Shown here: one piece after another, positions 23,591 through 30,802 of the stretch | Numbering within the stretch: the stretch's first letter is position 1 | Layout: each line of letters opens with the position of its first letter | Position numbers and translations under genes: made by a program | Origin: Thermoanaerobaculum aquaticum | GTDB lineage: Bacteria > Acidobacteriota > Thermoanaerobaculia > Thermoanaerobaculales > Thermoanaerobaculaceae | Assembly: GCF_000687145.1 (NCBI RefSeq) | Contig: NZ_JMFG01000002.1 | Span: 1 to 64,000, forward strand | DNA: 64,000 bases | Reading direction: 5' to 3' | The notes under the pieces: model-generated | What the model was told of the DNA's origin: nothing | What the model saw: only the letters and a program-made list of their open reading frames with translations | Database searches by the model: none

Positions 23591-24398
23591 CCCGCAAGCC
23601 TTCCGCCCGCAGCGTTCCCGCCTTGACCTCCAAAACCCCCGAAAGCACCACCCAGGCGCTGGTGGGGGCGCCCTTGGCTTGCGCTGGGGTAAAAAGCCAG
23701 CTGGCGGAGGAAGCCAAAACCCACGAGCGCAACCCCTCAGGGCAGGCCAGGAACACCACCCGCTTGACCTTGCCGTCGGTTCCCACCTCCGCCAGGAGCT
23801 TCACCGGCTGGCGGAACTCCTGCCCCGGAACCTTGGCGGAAAAGCGCTTGGGGACGGGCATTGCCGAAAGTTGCTCCAGGGCCGTGGAGGGGAGCTGAGC
23901 GTCCCGGGAATCGCCGGGGGGGAGAGGCACGGCTTCCAGCTCCGGGGTTTCCCCAGGATCGGGGAGCGTCACCACCAGCTGAGCCATCCGCCCTTCCTTG
24001 ACCTCCCCCCGCAAATCCGCGCTCACATCCACCCACACAGCAGCCGGTTGCCCGAAGGCCTTGGCCGGCGTGAACTCGGTTTCCAAAAGCGCCTGTCGCA
24101 CCGGCTCTAAAACCCCGGGGAAGGGGTTGGCGATGGGGTGCGCCCGCCGGCAGGTGCCACTTTTGTCCACGTACACCGCGAAGCTGGCGGAGACGGTCAC
24201 CGGGAAGTCCTCGCGCATGGGGGTTTGCCGGGGGGAGGGTTGCTGGTCCACCGGCGAAAAGAACGGGTTGGTGGGAGGCACCGCCGGCAGCTCCATGGGC
24301 ACCGGCACCGGCAGTTGCACCTTGCGCTCCCAGGGCTTTTCCGCTTTGGGGTTAGCTTCCTGTACCGTCAAGAGCACCAACAGGATCGCCGTATGCAT
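23559..24398 (-). CDS. Secreted protein with two TonB-C-like repeats
   Basis: The 279-residue protein has a short hydrophobic N-terminus (MHTAILLVLLTVQEA) and a Pro-rich linker. Two related beta-alpha-beta segments then resemble the TonB C-terminal fold: one ends LETEFTPAKAFGQPAAVWV (about residues 107-125), the other SASWLFTPAQAKGAPTSAWV (about 231-250). TonB-C domains normally touch outer-membrane receptors, but no membrane anchor typical of TonB is clear. It lies 9 bases after polA. I do not recognise a specific function. Confidence 0.6.
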   Translation of the reverse strand: MHTAILLVLLTVQEANPKAEKPWERKVQLPVPVPMELPAVPPTNPFFSPVDQQPSPRQTPMREDFPVTVSASFAVYVDKSGTCRRAHPIANPFPGVLEPVRQALLETEFTPAKAFGQPAAVWVDVSADLRGEVKEGRMAQLVVTLPDPGETPELEAVPLPPGDSRDAQLPSTALEQLSAMPVPKRFSAKVPGQEFRQPVKLLAEVGTDGKVKRVVFLACPEGLRSWVLASSASWLFTPAQAKGAPTSAWVVLSGVLEVKAGTLRAEGLRVSRTSSYPAK

Positions 24399-24407
24399 GG
24401 CGCTATC

Positions 24408-26924
24408 TTACCCCTTTGCTTCTGCCCAGGAAGGTCCCACCCCCACGTCCGCCTTCAGGGGTACGGCGAGGCTCGCCACCCCTTCCATGGTGGCCTTCAC
24501 CAGCGAGGCCACGTCCTGGGCCGCTTCGGCTTGCGCTTCCAACACCAGCTCGTCGTGAACCTGCAACAGCAACCGGGCGGGGAAACCCTGGGCTTTCAGG
24601 CTTTCGTAGGTGCGGATCATCGCCAGCTTCATGAGGTCAGCCGCGGTGCCCTGCACCGGGGCGTTAATGGCCATGCGCTCGGCGTTGCCCCGGACGTTGG
24701 CGTTTTCCGAATCCAGCCCGGCAATGTGCCGCACCCGACCAAACAGCGTGCGCACCTTGCCGGTGCGGCGGGCTTCCTCTTTGACACCCTCCAGGTACTC
24801 CCGCACCCTAGGAAGGCGGGCAAAGTACGCGTCAATAAACGCCTGCGCTTCCCTTTGGCTGACCCCCAGCTCGCGGCTTAAGGCGTAGGCGCCCATGCCG
24901 TAAATCAAGCCGAAGTTGATGGTCTTGGCGGCCCGCCGCATGTCCGGGGTTACCAGCTCGGAAGCCACCCCAAAGACCAGCGCAGCGGTGGCGGCGTGAA
25001 TGTCCTCCCCCCGCTCAAAGGCGGAAACCAGCGCCGGATCCCGGGAAAGGTGGGCCAGAACCCGCAGCTCAATTTGCGAGTAATCGGCCACCACCAGGAG
25101 CTTGCCGGCATCCGCGACGAAGGCCCGCCGCACCTCCCGGCCCAGCTCCGAGCGGATGGGGATGTTTTGCAAGTTGGGGTCGGAAGAGGAAAGCCTGCCG
25201 GTGGCGGTGACCGCCTGGTTGAAGCGGGTGTGGATGCGGCCGTCGGGCCCCAGCTGCTTGGGCAGGGCGTCCAGGTAGGTGGACTTGAGCTTAGAAAGCT
25301 CCCGGTACTCCAGGATCAAGGCCGGCAAACGGAAGCCCTGCAGCGCCAGCTCCTGCAGCACGTCGGCATCGGTGGAGGGGGCGCGGGTTTTGCTGGTGCG
25401 CCGCAGCACCGGCATCCCCTTCCAGGAAAAGAGCACCTCCGCCAGTTGCTTCGGGGAGTTGATGTTGAAGCTGCCGCCGGCTTCCGCGAAGATCTCCCGC
25501 TCCCGGGCTTCCAGGAGCGCCGCCACTTTGGTGGAAAGTTCGGCAAGGAAGCGCACATCCAGCTTCACCCCCACCCGCTCCATGTCCTCCAGCACCGGTA
25601 TCAGAGGCAGCTCCAGCTTCTCGTAAACCTCCACCACCCCCTCCGCTTCCAGCGCCTGGCGGAGCTTGGGGGCTAAAGCCAAAAGCGCCGAAAGCTCCCC
25701 CTCCGGGGTGGCAAGAGGAGGGGCCGGCACCCGGTAGCGGGTGCAGAGCGCCGAAAGCTCCACCGTCTCCCCGGGGGCCAGCACGTAGGCAGCCAGCATG
25801 GCGTCCTGACAGGACCTTTCCACGGCCACCCCGGCGTCCCGCAAGCCCGAAAGCAGCGCCTTGGCGTCGTAGCACCAGGCGGCAAAAAAGCGGGGACCCA
25901 GGGCGGCCAGGGCCTTTTCCGCAGAAGCCGAAGCAAAACCCTGAGCGCAAGCAATGGCCAACTGCCCGTCCACCAAGCGGCAGGCCAAAAGGTCGGCTTT
26001 TTCCAGGCTCGGGAGCAGCTCCCCCCACGGCAAAGCGGGAAGCTCCGCGGGAGAAACGGGCGGGGGGGAAGGGGCAGGGCCCAGCTCCGAAAGCAAGCTG
26101 GCAAACCCCAGGGAGCGGTAAAACTCGGCCAGCTCCGGCAATGGGGGGCGGCGGGCCAGCTGCTCCAGCGCAAAGGGCAAGGCCACGTCCCGTTTGAGCT
26201 CCACCAGGGTGCGGGAAAGCTCCACCAGCTCCCGGTTTTCCGCCAGCGCCTTTTGCGCCTTGGGCGGTGTGACTTCCGAAAGGTGCTGGTACAACGCGGC
26301 CACCGAGCCGAAGCGGCGGATGAGCTCCCGGGCGGTTTTTTCCCCCACCCCCGGGCAGCCGGGGATGTTGTCCGAAGCGTCCCCCTCCAGCGCTAAAACC
26401 TCCACCACCTGCCCCGGCGGCACACCGAAAACCTCGGCCACGCCTTGCTCGTCCAGAAGCCTTTCCAGGCGCGTGTGCCACAGCTTGATGTGGGGGTCCC
26501 GCACCAGCTGCATGAGGTCCTTATCCACGGTGGCAATCACCACCTCGAAGCCCTCGGCCGCGGCCTTTTCCGCCAAGCTGGCAATCATGTCGTCGGCTTC
26601 CACATCGGGGGTTAAAAGCAGCGTCACCCCCAAAAGCTCCAGGGCCTTTTGCACCAGCGGCACCTGCACCCGCAGGTCTTCAGGCATGGGTTGGCGGGTG
26701 CCCTTGTAGGACTCCAACATGCGGGTGCGGAAGGTTTCCCGGGAAACGTCGAAGGCCACCGCCACGTGGGTGGGGGCCAGCTCCCGCAGCATCTTGTGAA
26801 ACATGCGCAAAAAGCCGTACACCGCGCCGGTGGGTGTGCCGTCGGGGGCGGAAAGGCGGGTTTTCAAGGCAAAGAACGCCCGGTAAAGGTTGGAGTGCCC
26901 ATCCACCAGAAGCAGCTTGGCCAT
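24408..26924 (-). CDS. polA: DNA polymerase I
   Basis: The 838-residue protein has the 5'-3' flap nuclease domain (MAKLLLVDGHSNLYRAFFAL; VEADDMIASLAEKAA; GDASDNIPGCPGVGEKTA) and a family A polymerase with VVADYSQIELRVLAHLS (motif A), RRAAKTINFGLIYGMGAYAL (motif B) and LLQVHDELVLEA (motif C). The middle 3'-5' exonuclease-like domain (about residues 310-430) lacks the usual DxE and later Asp ligands, as in Thermus and Bacillus enzymes, so proofreading is probably absent. The length equals Taq-type Pol I. ATG 26924 is the family start; 21 extra upstream residues are rejected. Confidence 0.95.
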   Translation of the reverse strand: MAKLLLVDGHSNLYRAFFALKTRLSAPDGTPTGAVYGFLRMFHKMLRELAPTHVAVAFDVSRETFRTRMLESYKGTRQPMPEDLRVQVPLVQKALELLGVTLLLTPDVEADDMIASLAEKAAAEGFEVVIATVDKDLMQLVRDPHIKLWHTRLERLLDEQGVAEVFGVPPGQVVEVLALEGDASDNIPGCPGVGEKTARELIRRFGSVAALYQHLSEVTPPKAQKALAENRELVELSRTLVELKRDVALPFALEQLARRPPLPELAEFYRSLGFASLLSELGPAPSPPPVSPAELPALPWGELLPSLEKADLLACRLVDGQLAIACAQGFASASAEKALAALGPRFFAAWCYDAKALLSGLRDAGVAVERSCQDAMLAAYVLAPGETVELSALCTRYRVPAPPLATPEGELSALLALAPKLRQALEAEGVVEVYEKLELPLIPVLEDMERVGVKLDVRFLAELSTKVAALLEAREREIFAEAGGSFNINSPKQLAEVLFSWKGMPVLRRTSKTRAPSTDADVLQELALQGFRLPALILEYRELSKLKSTYLDALPKQLGPDGRIHTRFNQAVTATGRLSSSDPNLQNIPIRSELGREVRRAFVADAGKLLVVADYSQIELRVLAHLSRDPALVSAFERGEDIHAATAALVFGVASELVTPDMRRAAKTINFGLIYGMGAYALSRELGVSQREAQAFIDAYFARLPRVREYLEGVKEEARRTGKVRTLFGRVRHIAGLDSENANVRGNAERMAINAPVQGTAADLMKLAMIRTYESLKAQGFPARLLLQVHDELVLEAQAEAAQDVASLVKATMEGVASLAVPLKADVGVGPSWAEAKG

Positions 26925-27008
26925 GGTCTCAAAATACCACGGCTGCTTTCCCACAGGTAGCTTGCCGGCACCGGGAAGCACGCCCATATTGATGGCGGAG
27001 ATCCTGCC

Positions 27009-28016
27009 ATGGTTGGAGGTTTGCTGCTTTCGCTGCTTTTTGCCGTCCAGCAGGCCCAGCTTCGCCCGACGCTTCGCCCGGTGAGCTACTTCCCCCTCCA
27101 GCCAGGGACCACCTGGGTGTACCAGGTGAGCGGGGTTCCCGGCGGGGAAAGGGTGGTGAGCGCTAAGCCGGGGGTGGTGCCGGTGTCAACGGCTGCCGCT
27201 GCAGCACTGCTGGACGGCTACTTTCCAGGCCCCGCCCGTCTGGTGCGCAGCGCGGGCGGCACGGTGGAAGAAATCGGCCCCACCGGCGAGGCCTTCCTCT
27301 GGTACCGGCTGGGGGCTCCTGAAGGAACCAGCTGGACGCTGCGTCTGGCACCCCAACCCCAGGAACGCCCGCTTCCCTGCACCGATGGTGCCCGCCTCAC
27401 CCTAGCAAACCGCCAAGAAACCGTGATCGTGCCTGCGGGGCGCTTTGAAAACGTGGTTCTCGTGCGCTGGGAGACCCCCTGTCGGGATGCGGGCATTGTG
27501 GCGGAATGGTTTGCCCCGGGGGTGGGCCTGGTGCAGAGGGAAGAGGCCAGCTTCGCGGGGAGGGTTCTGTGGCAGCTCAAAGAAATGCGCCGCGACGAGC
27601 TTGACGGGCTGCCCCGCTACGGCGGTGCCCTGGCCCTCTCCCGGAGGCAATACGTCTTAAACCTCATGCCGCCGGTGGACCCCCAACAGCTTCCCTCCCT
27701 GGAAGGCACGCTGGCCCTGTGGCTTTTCGACCCCACACCCGACGGCGAGGCAGGGGTTCCCCTGTGCCTGGAGGTGACCGGAGAAATCGAGGACGAAAGC
27801 CGCCAGACCCTCAAAAGCTTTGCCATCCGCGACCCCGGCTGCCTCATCATGGCGCCCCTGGCCTGGGCCCGCTACCGCCTCATCCCTTTCCAGCAGCCTT
27901 TGCTTCTGGGTGACACCCCCCTCCCGCAGGGCGCCTACACCCTCAATGTGACCGTGAGTACCCCTGGCTGGAACACCAGCTTTTCCTTGCCTTTCACGGT
28001 CAGCCACGTTTACTAG
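27009..28016 (+). CDS. Hypothetical secreted protein
   Basis: A 335-residue protein with a hydrophobic N-terminus (MVGGLLLSLLFAVQQAQ) likely to be a signal peptide, followed by YFPLQPGTTWVYQVSG, a start often seen in secreted beta-rich proteins of unknown function. The remainder is rich in beta strands (ETVIVPAGRFENVVLVRWET; EWFAPGVGLVQREE), with an apparent immunoglobulin-like C-terminal part. No catalytic motif is seen. It is divergent from polA across 84 bases. I do not assign a function. Confidence 0.75.
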   Translation: MVGGLLLSLLFAVQQAQLRPTLRPVSYFPLQPGTTWVYQVSGVPGGERVVSAKPGVVPVSTAAAAALLDGYFPGPARLVRSAGGTVEEIGPTGEAFLWYRLGAPEGTSWTLRLAPQPQERPLPCTDGARLTLANRQETVIVPAGRFENVVLVRWETPCRDAGIVAEWFAPGVGLVQREEASFAGRVLWQLKEMRRDELDGLPRYGGALALSRRQYVLNLMPPVDPQQLPSLEGTLALWLFDPTPDGEAGVPLCLEVTGEIEDESRQTLKSFAIRDPGCLIMAPLAWARYRLIPFQQPLLLGDTPLPQGAYTLNVTVSTPGWNTSFSLPFTVSHVY

Positions 28017-28219
28017 GCGGTATCTTCCGAGCCAGCGGGACGAATCTTCTTCGGCCTCCTAGGAATCCCGCGCGATCCCAAAAGCCCCCTTCATCTTTTG
28101 GCGAGCCGTCAAAAACTCGAGGCTTCCAAATAGTGGCACTTTCTTGCAACTCCAGGTGCAATCGGTAGCGGTCTCCCGGACCCGTGGTCGTGTTACGCTA
28201 CCGCCGCAAGGAGGGTGGC

Positions 28220-29446
28220 ATGTCACTGGCGCGTCTTTCCGCCTCGCTCATGGAAGAAGTCAAAGCCTTGGAAAAGGAAGGTCGGGCCAAGGCGCCGGAA
28301 CGGGTGGTGGTGGGCTACGTGCCCCCCAGGGACGGGCTGGGGCCGCGCTACCGGCTGGCCGGTTCGGACAAGCTTTTCCTGCGCATGAACTCCAACTCCT
28401 ACCTTTCCCTTTCCCACGATCCCCGGCTTTTGGAGGCCGCCGACCGCGCCACCCGGGAGCTGGGCGCCGGTCCCGGGGCGGTGCGCTTCATTGACGGCAC
28501 GTTTTCGTACCACGTAGAGCTGGAACGGCGCATCGCGCAGTACGTGGGCAAGCCCGCCGCCAAGATCTTCAACTCCGCGTACACCGCCAACCTGGGGCAG
28601 GGGCTGGCTCTGGCATCGGCGCAAACCTACTGGATTGGCGACGAGCTCAACCACAACTCCATCATCCGCGCCATGCGCATTGCCGGTGTCCCCAGGGAAA
28701 ACCGCGCCATCTACAAGCACAACAACCTGGAGGAGCTCAAAAAGTGCCTGGATGCCGTGCCCCCGGGCATGGAGCGGGTGGTGGTGATCTTTGACGGCAT
28801 CTTTTCCATGCGCGGGGACTTTACGCCTCTGGCTGAAGTCAACCGCCTGCTGGAGCCCTACCGGGAGCGCTTCCCCAAGGGTTTGGTGACGGTGATGGAC
28901 GACTCCCACGGCGTGGGCGCCTACGGGCGTACCGGCCGCGGCACCGAGGAGCACACTGAGGCCAGCTGCGACATTCTCATCGGTACCTTTGGCAAGGCCT
29001 TTGGCGTCAACGGCGGCTTTGTGGCGTCTTCACCGGAGGTCATTGAGGCCATCCGCCAGAAGGCCGACACCTACATTTACACCAACCCGTTAGGCGTGGG
29101 CGACTGCGCCGCCGCCCTGGAAGCGGTGAACATTGCCGACTCCCCGGAAGGGGTGGAGCGCCTACGTACACTGCAGGCCCGCACCCAACAGTTCCGGGAA
29201 GGAGTGGAAAAGCTGGGCTGGGAAACGATCCCCGGACCGCACCCCATCGTGCCGCTTTTGGTGCGCGACACCGCGCGCGCCAAACGCCTGGTGCAGCACT
29301 TCTTCGAGCACGGCGTGCTGGTGGTAGGCCTCACCTACCCGGTGGTCCCCCGCGGCGAAGAAACCATCCGCTTCCAGATCAACGCCGCCCACACCGAAGC
29401 GGATATTGACTACGTTTTAGAGGTGCTCAGGGCGTTCCAGGCGTGA
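28220..29446 (+). CDS. KBL/AONS-type alpha-oxoamine synthase (PLP enzyme)
   Basis: The 408-residue fold-type I PLP enzyme condenses an amino acid with an acyl-CoA. The lysine binding PLP is Lys259 in GTFGKAFGVNGG. DDSHGVGAYGRTGRGTEE, DELNHNSIIRAMR and IFNSAYTANLG are diagnostic of the glycine C-acetyltransferase (2-amino-3-ketobutyrate CoA ligase), 8-amino-7-oxononanoate synthase and serine palmitoyltransferase group. ATG 28220 has a clear AAGGAGG site. I cannot decide between threonine catabolism and a lipid- or biotin-related role; no tdh or bio genes are near. It stands alone, with a 203-base gap upstream. Confidence 0.88.
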   Translation: MSLARLSASLMEEVKALEKEGRAKAPERVVVGYVPPRDGLGPRYRLAGSDKLFLRMNSNSYLSLSHDPRLLEAADRATRELGAGPGAVRFIDGTFSYHVELERRIAQYVGKPAAKIFNSAYTANLGQGLALASAQTYWIGDELNHNSIIRAMRIAGVPRENRAIYKHNNLEELKKCLDAVPPGMERVVVIFDGIFSMRGDFTPLAEVNRLLEPYRERFPKGLVTVMDDSHGVGAYGRTGRGTEEHTEASCDILIGTFGKAFGVNGGFVASSPEVIEAIRQKADTYIYTNPLGVGDCAAALEAVNIADSPEGVERLRTLQARTQQFREGVEKLGWETIPGPHPIVPLLVRDTARAKRLVQHFFEHGVLVVGLTYPVVPRGEETIRFQINAAHTEADIDYVLEVLRAFQA

Positions 29447-29498
29447 AGACAGTCCATGGGGGTTGTGAAACTCCAGGTTTGTGCCCTTGCCTATTCCG

Positions 29499-29523
29499 CG
29501 AAAGTATGATAATCATACCTTCG
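29499..29523 (+). promoter_or_regulatory. 25-bp palindrome at the start of the DUF4143 ATPase gene
   Basis: The core GTATGAT-A-ATCATAC (29504-29518) is a perfect palindrome with a single central base, extended outward by CGAA/TTCG with one mismatch to 12-base arms. It contains TATGAT, a -10-like hexamer (29505-29510), and ends on the G of the chosen GTG start. This is the position of an autoregulatory operator. Confidence 0.55.
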
Positions 29524-30770
29524 TGGAATACGCCGTTCACCCATCCTGGCTTCCCAGGGCTACGGCCTCGCTGGTGCAGCAGGCTCTAACCACCATGCCT
29601 GTGGTGGTGATCACCGGCGCCCGCCAAACCGGCAAAACCACCCTTGTCCGCAGCGATCCCACCCTGGCTCAGCTCCCTTACCTCACCCTGGACGACCTGA
29701 GCACGCGTCTGCAGGCCCAGGCTGACCCGGAGGTCCTTGTGGAGCGTGCTCCCCGTATGGTTCTCGATGAGGTGCAGCGCGCCCCCGGGCTGCTCCTGGC
29801 CCTCAAGCGGGCGGTGGACCGTAGCCCCAGGCAACAGGGGCGTTTTGTCCTCACCGGCTCAGCCAATTTGCTGATGCTACGGCGCATTGCCGACACTTTG
29901 GCGGGACGGGCCTTTTACGTGACGCTCTGGCCTTTAACCCAGGCGGAGCTTGCAGGCCGGGGCCGCACCGGGCTGTGGAGCGAGCTCCTGAGGGTAACCC
30001 CCAACCGCTGGGAGGAGGTTTTGACCCAATCCCCGGGCAAATGGAAAGACTTTCGCGTAGCGGTTCGTCTGGGAGGGTTTCCAATTCCCGCGTATCACCT
30101 GCAGGAAGAGACGCAGCAGGCACTCTGGTTTGCGGGGTACATCCAGACCTACCTGGAGCGGGACCTCCCTGACCTGCGGGCAGTGGAAAATCTTGCCGAC
30201 TTTCAACGCCTCATGCAGGCATGTGCATGGCGCCTGGGGGGCCTTTTAAACCAAACGGAGCTGGGCCGGGACTGCGGCCTTTCCCAGCCCCAGGTCCACC
30301 GCTTTCTCAACGTGCTGGAAGCCAGCTACCTTTGCGTTCGACTGCCTGCCTATGCGGTTAACCGTACAAAGCGCCTGATCAAGGCGCCGAAGCTGTACTG
30401 GGGGGATACCGGCCTGGCTCTGCACCTGAGCGGTGAGCCCGAGCCCCGCGGCGTTCACCTGGAAAACCTCGTCCTCCTGGATTTACTGGCCTGGCGCGAT
30501 TGTCAGATCAAGCGCCCGGGCCTGTTTTACTGGCGCACCGCTGACGGACTGGAAGTGGACTTTGTAGTGGAGCACGGCCACCAGCTTCTTCCCATTGAAG
30601 TGAAAACCTCGGAAAAACTGATTCCCAAAAATGCCAGGGCCCTGGAGGCCTTCTGCCAGGAATATTCGGACCACGCACCCCGGGGCTTGCTGCTTTACGC
30701 CGGCTCCGAAACGTTCCCCCTTACCCGTCACGTCCTGGCCACCCCCTGGTGGCGGGTGCTGGCTGCGTAG
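29523..30770 (+). CDS. AAA ATPase with DUF4143-type C-terminal domain
   Basis: The 415-residue protein has Walker A GARQTGKTT, a Walker B-like MVLDEVQ (about residues 76-82), FVLTGSANLLMLR as sensor 1, the central WLER/YLERDLPDLRAV helices and a C-terminal nuclease-like GLEVDFVVEHGHQLLPIEVK segment (D...E-x-K). This is the common prokaryotic ATP-binding DUF4143 family, often lone genes thought to be mobile or defence-related. I chose GTG 29523 (VEYAVHPSWLPRAT) because it lies just after the palindrome and matches usual family N-termini; GTG 29481 would add 14 residues and put the palindrome inside the gene. It is convergent with the res gene. Confidence 0.82.
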   Translation: MEYAVHPSWLPRATASLVQQALTTMPVVVITGARQTGKTTLVRSDPTLAQLPYLTLDDLSTRLQAQADPEVLVERAPRMVLDEVQRAPGLLLALKRAVDRSPRQQGRFVLTGSANLLMLRRIADTLAGRAFYVTLWPLTQAELAGRGRTGLWSELLRVTPNRWEEVLTQSPGKWKDFRVAVRLGGFPIPAYHLQEETQQALWFAGYIQTYLERDLPDLRAVENLADFQRLMQACAWRLGGLLNQTELGRDCGLSQPQVHRFLNVLEASYLCVRLPAYAVNRTKRLIKAPKLYWGDTGLALHLSGEPEPRGVHLENLVLLDLLAWRDCQIKRPGLFYWRTADGLEVDFVVEHGHQLLPIEVKTSEKLIPKNARALEAFCQEYSDHAPRGLLLYAGSETFPLTRHVLATPWWRVLAA

Positions 30771-30802
30771 GGCAGCCCAGGGGTCAGGCGCAGCCCCCCG
30801 CT

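Noticed and set aside
26519-26530. TTATCCACG, a DnaA-box-like string
   Set aside because: A single isolated match within polA, far from dnaA; expected by chance.
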